DNA from: SHZI01 sp964371995
GTDB lineage: Bacteria > Pseudomonadota > Gammaproteobacteria > Steroidobacterales > GCA-2729495
Length of the DNA stretch: 28,306 nt
Direction of reading: 5' to 3'
NCBI GenBank assembly: GCA_964371995.1
Contig: CAYJPG010000029.1
Coordinates: 1-28,306, forward strand
The first letter of the stretch is position 1, and the number at the start of each line of letters is the position of its first letter. The notes under the pieces are model-generated. The model was given only the letters and a program-made list of their open reading frames with translations. It was not told the origin of the DNA and made no database searches. The translations under genes and the position numbers were made by a program. Below, piece after piece: positions 7,984 through 15,741 of this stretch.

Positions 7984-9036
7984 TCAGACCTGGCCGTGCA
8001 GAATCCAGGTCAGTTCCGCCCGTCCACTCACGCCAAAGTGGCTGAAAAGCCGCCGTAAATGATCCTTGACGGTGTTCTCGGAAATACCCAGTTCGCGGGC
8101 AATGAGTTTGTTGCTGTATCCCCGTACCACCAGGTCAAGTACCGAATGCTGGCGCGTTCCAAGACCATTCAAGGGATTATTCTGGACACTATCTGCTGGC
8201 GCCAGGCGCATAACAACCGTCATGAAATTGCTGCTACCGGCAACGCCGAATGTACATAATTTTGCTATCGCAGTCTGGTTTTCCAGGATCTCACGCTCTA
8301 CTGAAGGCAAGCCCTGAGTACGCAATATCTTGATAGCAAAGGCAATGCTCCGCTCCAGATCCTCGATCGCCAGGCAGGGATGTATCGATGCGGGAACAAT
8401 GTCCGTGTCCAGCACCACGCCAGCACTATCAGAAAAAATATAGTTGATACCCTGGCCATTTCCCGCCTTGGAAAAACGGATGGCCGACCGCGGGGCATTA
8501 CAAGACGAATCCGTCCCGCGTTCCAATAACAGTCGAGCGGAAATCAACTTGCATAGTGAATCGAGGTTACCAACATCTGTTGAAGCAAACGGTCCGTATT
8601 TTTCCTCGCGGGCAAAATTCAATGTAGCGATCATGCGATCCTCGTTCCAGATTGCACCTTGCAAGCTGTATTGAAGGTTCCAGCATTTCATGAACCTCGC
8701 CAAAGGATGACGCACCCATCCTTCAAAACCCAACAACGAAACCCCGTCCATTGCGTGACGGCGCCTTAACAGGTGCAGGAAGATCGGGTCGCGGTTTCTG
8801 AAATCCTCGTATCCTTTCAGAAACCCCCGCGCCGGGTGGGAGACCAGGGTTGCATTTGGACGCAGATGTTCATCAAGCAGATAGAGCCCGCACAAATCTG
8901 CGTTCAGGTAATTTTGCAAATCACGAACAGGGGTGGTGTTTTTGCCGCTAAATCCGCATTTGTGAGCGTCAAGAACGACGCCGACGATCAACTGGGAGAG
9001 GCCCTCAAGATCGGCGTTTCGCGGGAGATCCACCAT
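7984..9036 (-). CDS. LuxR-family transcriptional regulator with a GAF-like sensor
   Basis: A 350-residue protein with a C-terminal LuxR helix-turn-helix at about residues 300-345. The recognition region reads VVRGYSNKLIARELGISENTVKDHLRRLFSHFGVSGRAEL (given for position; key residues GYSNK, LGIS, TVKDHL). The N-terminal 190 residues (NADLCGLYLLDE, IATLNFARE, LISARLLLERG) look like a GAF-type sensor. There is no receiver-domain signature and no clear acyl-homoserine-lactone pocket. It lies tail to tail with the nitrilase and is the obvious local regulator of the divergent promoter at 6.8 kb. The ligand is unknown. Confidence 0.88.
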   Translation of the reverse strand: MVDLPRNADLEGLSQLIVGVVLDAHKCGFSGKNTTPVRDLQNYLNADLCGLYLLDEHLRPNATLVSHPARGFLKGYEDFRNRDPIFLHLLRRRHAMDGVSLLGFEGWVRHPLARFMKCWNLQYSLQGAIWNEDRMIATLNFAREEKYGPFASTDVGNLDSLCKLISARLLLERGTDSSCNAPRSAIRFSKAGNGQGINYIFSDSAGVVLDTDIVPASIHPCLAIEDLERSIAFAIKILRTQGLPSVEREILENQTAIAKLCTFGVAGSSNFMTVVMRLAPADSVQNNPLNGLGTRQHSVLDLVVRGYSNKLIARELGISENTVKDHLRRLFSHFGVSGRAELTWILHGQV

Positions 9037-9191
9037 AAACGCATATCCCCGTCAAATGAGCATATTAGGTGCTGATCGTACCATGGGACCTTTTATTTAT
9101 TCGCGTATTGGCGACTCGTGCCGACGATTTCCCGGGTAAGTTCGCTGTGGCGTTTTCGGCAAGTGGCGGTAGCAGAATTTGGCCAGTGAGC

Positions 9192-9227
9192 GCGCGAGAC
9201 CACCGTACCGGGATGATGCGAATAGCA
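9192..9227. repeat. Dispersed 36-base repeat, copy 1
   Basis: It begins GCGCGAGACCACCGTACCG and ends CGAATAGCA. Two more copies lie at 10045-10080 and 26437-26472, with substitutions at only a handful of positions and no indels. The other two copies sit upstream of a BrnA-like antitoxin sequence on the minus strand; this one has no antitoxin beside it. Confidence 0.75.
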
Positions 9228-9263
9228 TCATGCCACTATCTTCATGGATCCAAACGGACGAAT

Positions 9264-9282
9264 ATACGGAAGCGATCCGTAT
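9264..9282. promoter_or_regulatory. Perfect inverted repeat upstream of a small membrane-protein gene
   Basis: ATACGGA, spacer AGCGA, TCCGTAT. It lies 50 bases before the ATG at 9332 and is a possible operator. No partner regulator is identified, and a T tract is absent, so it is unlikely to be a terminator. Confidence 0.4.
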
Positions 9283-9331
9283 CAGCATGTAACGACGCGT
9301 TGACCTCAGGTAACGAGGCGAGGTAATTGCC

Positions 9332-9739
9332 ATGAATAACACGATAAGTTTTCACGATGCGATGTTTTCCGCTACCGGCTGGATACTGATCTGGTTCTAC
9401 TGGCTGGGGATGGCGATGGTCGTCACGCCGGTAGCGCTGGCATTTTCAAAGGCCACGCGTCGCGATGCGTTGATCGTATTGCTGACCAATATCGTTGTGG
9501 TCGCTTCCATGGGCTGGCTGTATGAACAGATGGGCTATGTTCGGCTGCTGGGCATCGTGCATGTGATTTTGTGGACGCCGCTGCTTGTCTATCTCTTCCG
9601 TCGCGCGAAAAACAACGAAATCACATTATTTTTCCGGTTGGTCATCTGGCTGTTTGTGGCGTCACTGGCAGTGTCTTTGGCCTTCGATTACGTTGATGTT
9701 GCGCGCTATCTGCTGGGTGAGCGTGCCAGCATGATCTAG
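9332..9739 (+). CDS. Small four-helix membrane protein, unknown function
   Basis: A 135-residue protein with four hydrophobic segments: about residues 15-38 (GWILIWFYWLGMAMVVTPVALAF), 45-63, 70-89 and 100-120. The second loop is basic (SKATRRDA), so it is probably an inner-membrane protein. GAGGCGAGG lies before the ATG. I do not recognise a family. It has no operon partner: an orphan antitoxin converges on it 57 bases downstream. Confidence 0.75.
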   Translation: MNNTISFHDAMFSATGWILIWFYWLGMAMVVTPVALAFSKATRRDALIVLLTNIVVVASMGWLYEQMGYVRLLGIVHVILWTPLLVYLFRRAKNNEITLFFRLVIWLFVASLAVSLAFDYVDVARYLLGERASMI

Positions 9740-9796
9740 TGATTGTGGCCTTGCTGATCGAGACAGCTGATCGATACAAGGCTGACCTTAAGGCGG

Positions 9797-10027
9797 CTAC
9801 TTGGAAGGTGAATGCTCCAGACGTTCCGCGAGCCACACCTTGATGATTGATTGTCGGGTAACGCCCAGGCGACCAGCCTCCTGATCCAGTCGCTCGACCA
9901 TCCACGTCGGAAAATCGACATTGACTCGCTTCTGCGCCTGGCCGGGACGCCGGGCTTCAGCAAGATTAAGCGCCGCTGCGACGCTTTTGCCAGCGTCAAA
10001 ATCACGATCAAATTTATTGGCTTTCAT
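9797..10027 (-). CDS. Orphan BrnA/CopG-like RHH antitoxin
   Basis: A 76-residue protein. Residues 33-68 (KRVNVDFPTWMVERLDQEAG then RLGVTRQSIIKVWLAERL) form a ribbon-helix-helix domain of the type annotated as BrnA-family antitoxin. GAGG precedes the ATG at a normal distance. BrnA normally follows a brnT toxin gene. Here the upstream side holds only a repeat and the MerR promoter, so the toxin is missing. A second, internally deleted copy of the same gene lies at 26294-26420. Confidence 0.75.
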   Translation of the reverse strand: MKANKFDRDFDAGKSVAAALNLAEARRPGQAQKRVNVDFPTWMVERLDQEAGRLGVTRQSIIKVWLAERLEHSPSK

Positions 10028-10044
10028 ATAGTGCTACCTCATCA

Positions 10045-10080
10045 GCGCGAGACCGCCGTACCGAGGTGATACGAATGGCA
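10045..10080. repeat. Dispersed 36-base repeat, copy 2
   Basis: It has the same order of bases as the copies at 9192 and 26437. It lies directly upstream of the BrnA-like ribosome binding site on the minus strand. Confidence 0.75.
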
Positions 10081-10084
10081 CAAC

Positions 10085-10101
10085 GGTATAGAAACTATAC
10101 C
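10085..10101. promoter_or_regulatory. Perfect palindrome, candidate antitoxin operator
   Basis: GGTATAG, spacer AAA, CTATACC. It lies 58 bases upstream of the BrnA-like start on the minus strand. A TTGATC on that strand gives a weak promoter overlapping it. RHH antitoxins usually bind such sites to repress their own operon; binding here is inferred. Confidence 0.45.
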
Positions 10102-10134
10102 AGCCGATCAATTCACACCCGCCATTTTAAGACA

Positions 10135-10166
10135 TTGATTTATGCCACTACTGGTGGCAGTATAAA
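10135..10166 (+). promoter_or_regulatory. MerR-type promoter with dyad in a 20-base spacer
   Basis: TTGATT at 10135-10140 and TATAAA at 10161-10166 are 20 bases apart, longer than the normal 17. The dyad TGCCAC (10143-10148), TACTG, GTGGCA (10154-10159) sits inside the spacer. This is the architecture of promoters that MerR-family proteins activate by untwisting DNA. The MerR gene begins only four bases after the -10, so the transcript would be leaderless or nearly so. Confidence 0.6.
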
Positions 10167-10169
10167 TCC

Positions 10170-10595
10170 ATGAGCACAAGCAATCCCGCCAAGAACCTCT
10201 CCCTGGACCAGCTCTGCATCCTCGCCGAGCTGCCGCGCAGGACGGTGCGGTACTACATCCAGATTGGCCTGGTCGACCGCCCTATTGGCGAGACCCGGGC
10301 CGCTTACTACACGGATGAGCACCTCCAGCAGCTACTGACCATCCGCAAGTGGACGGATGCGGGGCTCTCGCTGGAACGGATCCGCGAGTTGCTGGAGGGG
10401 GCGGATCCGGCGGTGCCACCACCCCTGCCCCGCAAGGCGGGGTCTGTGGAGGTGATGAGCCACCTGATCGTGACGGATGGCGTGGAACTGGTCATCGAGC
10501 CCGGACGGGCCGGGCTAAAACCGGAGGAGGTACGGAAGCTGTTCAAGAAAGTGCTGGCGGCATATGGCGACATCATCAAGGAGCAGGGCAAATGA
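10170..10595 (+). CDS. MerR-family transcriptional regulator
   Basis: A 141-residue regulator. Residues 10-75 carry the MerR winged helix: LSLDQLCILAELPRRTVRYY, then IGLVDRP, AYYTDEHLQQLLTIRKWTDAGLSLERIRELL. The C-terminal part (about 90-141) has no cysteine cluster for metals. It is probably autoregulated by the dyad promoter just upstream. Its stop overlaps the ATG of the VIT-VWA gene in an ATGA, so the two are translationally coupled and should act together. The inducer is unknown. Confidence 0.88.
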   Translation: MSTSNPAKNLSLDQLCILAELPRRTVRYYIQIGLVDRPIGETRAAYYTDEHLQQLLTIRKWTDAGLSLERIRELLEGADPAVPPPLPRKAGSVEVMSHLIVTDGVELVIEPGRAGLKPEEVRKLFKKVLAAYGDIIKEQGK

Positions 10596-12931
10596 GCACG
10601 AAAGCGGCGATTCTGAAGTCGGTAGACGGCGCAGAGGTACCACTGCGGAGCGTGTCGGCCAGCGGCCGGTTGAACGGCCTGCTGTTCGAGCTGACCGTCG
10701 AGCAGAGCTACGAGAACACCGGCAAGAACAACATCGAGGCCGTCTACACCTTCCCTGTTCCGCACCATGCCGTGCTGCTGGGACTGGACCTGGAAATTGG
10801 CGAGCGGAAGCTGTCCGGTATCGCGGTACGCAGAAAGGCTGCCAGCGAACGCTATGAAGAGGCGATCGATGAGGGCAACACGGCTGCGTTACTGGAGCAG
10901 GCCGGCGATGGCCTCTACACCCTGAGCCTTGGCAACCTGCTGGCCGGTGAGCGCGCGGTGATCCGCTACCGTTATGCCGAGCTGCTCAACCGGCACGAGG
11001 ACTACCTCCGCCTGTGCGTGCCCACGGTGATCGCGCCGCGCTACGGGGATGCCACGTCTCACGGTCTGCAAGCGCACCAGGTCCCCGGTGTGGATCTGCT
11101 TGCCAGTTACCCCTTCTCACTCAGCATCGATGTGCTCGGCGACCAGGCTGGTGCGGCGCTCAGTTCGCCCACGCACCTGATCGCAGTCAGCAGCATCGAG
11201 GGCGGAAAACGCATCGTCCTCGGCGCCGGCGCGGTGCTCGATCGCGATTTCATTCTGCAACTGACCGGTGCCGTCACCGCTTCGGCCAGCGTCACGGCAC
11301 GCAATGGCGACGGTTACGTGAGCCTCGTGAGTCTCGATCCGCAGCTGCGGGAAGAAACGCCGCGCTCCCTGCGCCTGAAACTCGTCGTGGACTGCTCGGG
11401 TTCCATGAGTGGTGACAGCATTGCCCAGGCACGTCGTGCGCTGCTTGCGGTGCTCGGTCGCCTGACGCCGGCCGATGCCCTCAGCCTGACGCGCTTCGGC
11501 TCGAACTTCGAGCACCTGACCGCACCCGGTGCAGATGTGCCCGGCGAAGCGCCCCGATCGTTGCTGAACCGGATCCGCGGCAAGTCGGCAGCACCGGGAG
11601 CGGGAGGCGTGATGGCCATCGCCTCACCACCCACGGTGAAGTGGTTCCGGCACGCGGTGTGCGAACTGGAGGCAGACCTCGGCGGCACCAATCTGCGAGA
11701 AGCGCTGCAGGCAGCGATGGCGATTCCCGCTGCACACGCTGACGTGAAGGATCTGCTGCTGATCACCGACGGCGAGGTCTGGGCGGTTCAACAGGTCGTG
11801 GACCTCGCCGCCCGCTCAGGCCACCGGCTGTTCGTCGTGGCAGTTGGTGCCGCACCGGCGGAGAGTCTCGCCCGCCAGCTCAGCGAAAAGACCGGCGGCG
11901 CCTGCGAATTCGTGAGCCCCAACGAGGACATCGAGAGCGCCATCCTGCGCATGTTCCAGCGCCTGCGCGAGTTGCCAAAGCACGTCACCAAGGTTGAATG
12001 GCCCACGACACCGGACTGGGAGGCACCCGTGCCTGCGATGGTGTTTTCCGGCGACACGCTGCACCTGCTGGCCGGGTTCAGCACGAAGCCAGTCGGCGAG
12101 GTGCGCGTCACGATCAGCGGAGCAGCGTGTGGCGAAATGCAGCTGCCCTGTGCCGTGAGCGACCCGGTGAACCTGGAGATCCTGCCGCGAGTTGCAGCAG
12201 CTCGCCGGCTTGCCTCGCTCGATGATGAAGAGGCCGGCGCGCTGGCCGAGCAGTACCAACTGGTATCGCGACACACGAGCTTTGTCGTGGTGCAGACGCG
12301 TGCGGAGGGTGAGAAGGCGGAGACGCTGCCGGAACTGAAAGCAGTTGGCCAGATGCTGGCGGCGGGATGGGGCGCGACGGGAGGTACGACGGATCGCTTT
12401 GCGCGCCTACCGGTGCCGATGGCATGCAGTTTTGCTCCAGGAGATGCGTTGTCCGCAGGGGATATAGAACCGAGCTACGCAGCTGCCAGAGACCACCGTG
12501 ACGTAGAGACTTCCTTTGACATGCTCGACGTTCCCGTATTTCTTCGTCGCTCAGACGAACTCTCGCCTGCACCTCACTCTCCATCGGAGGCCTTGGCAGC
12601 GCTTGCTCTCGCTGCCGCTTACGGCACTCCATTGCCGAGGACGCTAATGGAGCTTGAAGAAAACGGTTTTCCAGCAGACCTGCTTTCATGCCTCACGGTT
12701 CTAATCAATGAGCGCGGCTACCCGGAAGGCGACGTGGTGCGCGTCCTGATCGCATTGCTGGCCCGATCTGCCGTGGGCACGGGCCTCTCGACCGAGGATC
12801 GGACAGCACTGGAAGGCACCGTCATGACTGATCGGAACTTACGATCGGTACGGGCAGCAGTCCAGCCGCTGGTCGACGCCCATCAACTCAGGTCTCTTCA
12901 CCCGGAATCTCGATTGACAGGTGAAGTGTGA
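10592..12931 (+). CDS. VIT and von Willebrand factor A domain protein
   Basis: A 779-residue protein. Residues about 10-150 form a VIT domain (YENTGKNNIEAVYTFPVP, RYEEAIDEGNTAALLEQ, IRYRYAELL). A VWA domain spans about 262-420 with a complete MIDAS metal site: D267-C-S-G-S271, T366 in GGTNL and D393 in ITDGE. A beta-rich segment follows, and the last 150 residues are helical. There is no signal peptide or membrane anchor, so it is probably cytoplasmic. The frame is open further upstream inside merR, but ATGA coupling supports this start. Such proteins are thought to act in metal-dependent protein contacts; its partner is unknown. Confidence 0.88.
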   Translation: MSTKAAILKSVDGAEVPLRSVSASGRLNGLLFELTVEQSYENTGKNNIEAVYTFPVPHHAVLLGLDLEIGERKLSGIAVRRKAASERYEEAIDEGNTAALLEQAGDGLYTLSLGNLLAGERAVIRYRYAELLNRHEDYLRLCVPTVIAPRYGDATSHGLQAHQVPGVDLLASYPFSLSIDVLGDQAGAALSSPTHLIAVSSIEGGKRIVLGAGAVLDRDFILQLTGAVTASASVTARNGDGYVSLVSLDPQLREETPRSLRLKLVVDCSGSMSGDSIAQARRALLAVLGRLTPADALSLTRFGSNFEHLTAPGADVPGEAPRSLLNRIRGKSAAPGAGGVMAIASPPTVKWFRHAVCELEADLGGTNLREALQAAMAIPAAHADVKDLLLITDGEVWAVQQVVDLAARSGHRLFVVAVGAAPAESLARQLSEKTGGACEFVSPNEDIESAILRMFQRLRELPKHVTKVEWPTTPDWEAPVPAMVFSGDTLHLLAGFSTKPVGEVRVTISGAACGEMQLPCAVSDPVNLEILPRVAAARRLASLDDEEAGALAEQYQLVSRHTSFVVVQTRAEGEKAETLPELKAVGQMLAAGWGATGGTTDRFARLPVPMACSFAPGDALSAGDIEPSYAAARDHRDVETSFDMLDVPVFLRRSDELSPAPHSPSEALAALALAAAYGTPLPRTLMELEENGFPADLLSCLTVLINERGYPEGDVVRVLIALLARSAVGTGLSTEDRTALEGTVMTDRNLRSVRAAVQPLVDAHQLRSLHPESRLTGEV

Positions 12932-13005
12932 ACTACAACCGGCACCGCGTTTCATACCACAGTCCCGTATAACAATGGATTAGACAGGAACCATTGGAGA
13001 AACAA

Positions 13006-13767
13006 ATGTCCGCTAGAACAGGCTGGACACGTGAGCAACTGCTGGTGGCATTCTATCTATATTGCCAACTGCCCTTTGGACAGCTGCACTCACGCAATCC
13101 AGAGATCATTCGTCACGCAGGCCTGATCGGCAGAACACCGTCAGCCCTGGCGATGAAACTATCCAACATCGCCAGCCTTGATCCAGCCATCACCTCAAGC
13201 GGTCGGAAGGGGCTGCAAGGCGCATCAGCCACCGACAAAGCTATGTGGGAGGAAGCACAGGCGGACTGGGAACGGTTTGCCACTGAAGCACAGCAGGCGA
13301 TGAGCATGTTTGGAGCCGTCACCAACCCCACGCCCACCCTCGACGAGACCGAGGACTACACGGGAAGCAACAAGACAGTTACGACAACTACTCGCGTAGG
13401 CCAGGATTTCTTCCGGCGGGCGGTACTCAGTGCTTACAACAATCGATGTTGCATTACGGGACTATCCATACCCAAGCTGTTGGTGGCCAGCCACATCGTG
13501 CCTTGGCGTGTTGATACAAAGAACCGGCTCAACCCCAGAAACGGACTATGCCTATCAATGTTGCACGACAAGGCATTCGATGCAGGGATCATCGGCATCT
13601 CGGCGGATATGACGATCCGTGTCTCGCGAAAACATGCTGTCACGAAAGACCCGTTTTTCAATTCCGCGCTATTGGCTTACGACAGAAAGCCGATAGTGCT
13701 GCCAGAGAAGTTTTACCCACTTGAAGAATTCCTGACCTACCATCGAGAGCATATTTTTGAGACGTAG
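13006..13767 (+). CDS. HNH endonuclease
   Basis: A 253-residue protein whose C-terminal half is an HNH nuclease: CCITG at 148-152, then ASHIVPW (H163), NPRNGLCL (N179) and LHDKAFD (H187). This is the HNH_2-like arrangement found in McrA-like or other restriction nucleases. The N-terminal 100 residues (TREQLLVAFYLYCQLPFGQL...) resemble the N-terminal region often fused to such nucleases. I chose the ATG at 13006 because GGAG lies six bases upstream; the frame can also begin at a TTG at 12994. It lies at the left edge of the defence region and may act alone. Confidence 0.85.
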   Translation: MSARTGWTREQLLVAFYLYCQLPFGQLHSRNPEIIRHAGLIGRTPSALAMKLSNIASLDPAITSSGRKGLQGASATDKAMWEEAQADWERFATEAQQAMSMFGAVTNPTPTLDETEDYTGSNKTVTTTTRVGQDFFRRAVLSAYNNRCCITGLSIPKLLVASHIVPWRVDTKNRLNPRNGLCLSMLHDKAFDAGIIGISADMTIRVSRKHAVTKDPFFNSALLAYDRKPIVLPEKFYPLEEFLTYHREHIFET

Positions 13768-13825
13768 AGGCGCCGTCGAATTGGCCGGATTTGGCATAGA
13801 CTACCAACTTGGTTATCTTCCCCAT

Positions 13826-14149
13826 ATGAGCCGCCCGACACCGATCGCCAGGCTATGCGCCCTGCCCGTCCTTCTGCTGGCAGCTAGCGTTTTACACGCT
13901 CACGGTGGCGGTGTTGATGGCTACGGCTGTCACAACGACCGGACGTCCGGCGGGTATCACTGCCACAGCGGACCTCTGGCCGGTCAGAAGTTCAGCTCCC
14001 AGGCGGAGATGCTGGCGAAGCTGGAAGCGCTCGAAAAAAAGGCGTCACTCGAAGAACGGCTGCAGGAACTGAAGGACCTCCACGACAAGCAGCTGATCAG
14101 CGACGAGGAGTACGCGCAGCAGCGCGAACGCATGTTAGGCGGGTTGTAG
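13826..14149 (+). CDS. YHYH-domain protein with C-terminal SHOCT domain
   Basis: A 107-residue exported protein. The signal peptide is MSRPTPIARLCALPVLLLAA ending near VLHA. Next is HGGGVDGYGCHNDRTSGGYH(CH), the histidine/cysteine YHYH motif. A short coiled segment leads to a SHOCT-type helical hairpin, LEERLQELKDLHDKQLISDE followed by EYAQQRERMLGGL. The ATG at 13826 was chosen because it begins the signal peptide. It starts 58 bases after the HNH gene. Function unknown; the periplasm is the likely site. Confidence 0.8.
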   Translation: MSRPTPIARLCALPVLLLAASVLHAHGGGVDGYGCHNDRTSGGYHCHSGPLAGQKFSSQAEMLAKLEALEKKASLEERLQELKDLHDKQLISDEEYAQQRERMLGGL

Positions 14150-14169
14150 CGTACCTGCAGATCATCCTA

Positions 14170-14199
14170 GCGGTTAGCAAGCGCAGCAAGTGCTACCGC
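14170..14199. terminator. Possible stem-loop between convergent genes
   Basis: GCGGTTAGCA and TGCTACCGC pair with one bulged T around an 11-base loop. It lies between the convergent YHYH and NERD genes. No T tract is present, so a terminator role is weakly supported. Confidence 0.3.
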
Positions 14200-14214
14200 C
14201 CCATGGGCTGATAG

Positions 14215-14985
14215 CTAGGTGATGTTTTGAACCACCCTGCACTTGGGATATGTTGAACACCCCCAGAACTGGTTGCCCGCACCGGCTCCGCGTTTAGAAG
14301 TACGCAGAACCATGCTGCTACCGCATTTGGGGCATTTCCGTTCGGCAGACGGATCGGCCCGCGCTCTGAGCTGCTCGACGTGCTGCCGATTTGTTTCCCG
14401 TGATGGTTCCAGCCGGCCGGACTGGATTTTAGATACGACGCGTTGAACCTCTGACTCACTCAGAGCTGGCTCATGAAAAGACTTGATGTACCTGACGTAG
14501 CCACCACCCCTTGTGACATTGGCAGGCATCGGAGATTTGAACGTGCTGTCGCCAGTGAAGACGACTACAGAGTGGATTGTCTCCGGCGACACATCAAGCG
14601 CCGCTTCCAACGCTTTAACGTGCTTGTAGTTCTGGCGAAGCGGATTCTGGAACTTGAAGGACTTCCTGAAAATCGTCTGCGTCCACTGCGCCTGATTCTC
14701 GCCACCGAAGATCCAACCTCTCATGTTCTTCGTTTCCACCACGAAGATGCCAAACCGGGATACGAAGATGTGGTCAATCTGCGTCGTCCCGTCCGGTGTC
14801 GGCAGCGTTACATCATGGATTCGGTGGTAGGTTTCGGCAGGAAGCCTGAGCCAGGCTGCAAAATTAACGAAGGCCTCTCCGAGCAAGCCCTTGAACCACG
14901 GAGATTTGAGTACGCCGATAACAAGCAGGATGGGGACAATCCACCACAGCTTGAACATTTCGTTGATGATCGGGGGAAAGCCCAT
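14215..14985 (-). CDS. NERD-domain nuclease-like protein with topoisomerase-type zinc finger
   Basis: A 256-residue protein. An N-terminal hydrophobic segment (LWWIVPILLVIGVL) could be a membrane anchor. The NERD domain follows with its predicted catalytic set: E37 in GLLGE, D71 in TQIDHIFVS, E84/K86 in VVETK and Q118 in NPLRQN. The C-terminus has CPKCG and CSTYPKC (C218, C221, C243, C249), a topoisomerase I-type zinc ribbon that binds nucleic acid. A GTG at 14988 is an alternative start. It is the last gene of the minus-strand defence run, 85 bases after the unknown gene. A DNA-processing role is inferred. Confidence 0.88.
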   Translation of the reverse strand: MGFPPIINEMFKLWWIVPILLVIGVLKSPWFKGLLGEAFVNFAAWLRLPAETYHRIHDVTLPTPDGTTQIDHIFVSRFGIFVVETKNMRGWIFGGENQAQWTQTIFRKSFKFQNPLRQNYKHVKALEAALDVSPETIHSVVVFTGDSTFKSPMPANVTRGGGYVRYIKSFHEPALSESEVQRVVSKIQSGRLEPSRETNRQHVEQLRARADPSAERKCPKCGSSMVLRTSKRGAGAGNQFWGCSTYPKCRVVQNIT

Positions 14986-15070
14986 CACTGGCTGTCACTT
15001 AACTTTTGGCGCAATGGGTACAGGGACAGCAGGCCATGTTGCTGGCGGCGCATCCCTCACGAAGCGATTG

Positions 15071-15703
15071 TCAGGTTTCGTGTGCATGGACATATAACAG
15101 CAGATTGTCGATTTGCCGTGGGGTCAAAAAAACATTGAATTTGTCTTTGATGTGTATTTGAAGCCGCAGACACTTCTCGGCGACTTTCCGATATTCATTA
15201 TCGTAGCCTTCGTTGCTGCCACGAACCCGTCCCACCACCCCAGACAAGCGGCGCATGGCTTTGACTGCGCGAGCGTCGTAGATATAAAACAGCCTGGGCA
15301 AATGAAAGTGCAGATACTTGGAGGCCAGCGACCTCTTTTCGAGGCCACTAATCTCGCGAAAAAGACCCGTGACGGCAGCATGAGCAGAAAGGATGTCGTG
15401 GAACGACCTATCGCTGGGTCTGGAGTGTGTTGCCGCACTTTCGATCCATATATCGATGTCTGATCGGATGATTCCAGGTACTACGGTTTGAATATAGAAA
15501 TCATCGTTCTGGTCTACTTTTTCCCGCCGTCGCTCCATGGCCGCCGCGTATGCACGACCAACTAGCCAGATCTTGGCAAGAACAGCAGGAGCATCCTTGT
15601 GCTGCCGGTTCTTCTTGCACAGGTCATAAAGGACCTTATTGCCGAGATCCCAAGGTGACGGGGAACGTGCGGCTTTGATCGCAGGCTTCAGATTAGGCGT
15701 CAT
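15071..15703 (-). CDS. Unknown protein in the defence operon
   Basis: A 210-residue, basic, mainly helical protein. Its most recognisable stretch is SPWDLGNKVLYDLCKKN, followed by VLAKIWLVGRAYAAAMERR. I do not recognise a named family or catalytic motif. The start at 15703 has GGGAA at a usable distance; an open frame continues upstream but would overlap the DUF91 gene. It lies 38 bases after the nuclease gene and before the NERD gene, on the same strand, which suggests a role linked to the type I system or an accessory defence function. Confidence 0.7.
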   Translation of the reverse strand: MTPNLKPAIKAARSPSPWDLGNKVLYDLCKKNRQHKDAPAVLAKIWLVGRAYAAAMERRREKVDQNDDFYIQTVVPGIIRSDIDIWIESAATHSRPSDRSFHDILSAHAAVTGLFREISGLEKRSLASKYLHFHLPRLFYIYDARAVKAMRRLSGVVGRVRGSNEGYDNEYRKVAEKCLRLQIHIKDKFNVFLTPRQIDNLLLYVHAHET

Positions 15704-15741
15704 TGAAATTTCCCGCCGAACATACGCATGTCTGGCAACAC

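Larger units (their letters stand above)
9037..9331. other. Intergenic mosaic: repeat copy, gene scrap, inverted repeat
   Basis: No intact gene is seen in these 295 bases. On the minus strand, about 9140-9185 translates to SLAKFCYRHLPKT, which resembles the GGGSLA(K/R)F segment of spermidine-synthase-like proteins. The left window edge carries the start of such a gene, so this may be a scrap of a paralogue. The 36-base dispersed repeat (9192-9227) is next to it, followed by a perfect inverted repeat at 9264-9282. Confidence 0.45.

Noticed and set aside
9741..9790. Possible hairpin GCCTTG/CAAGGC between convergent genes
   Set aside because: The stem is short, the loop is long and no T tract follows, so a terminator is not supported.
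14473..15138. 221-residue plus-strand frame opposite the NERD gene
   Set aside because: The minus-strand NERD catalytic motifs are clear, and this frame has no motif of its own.
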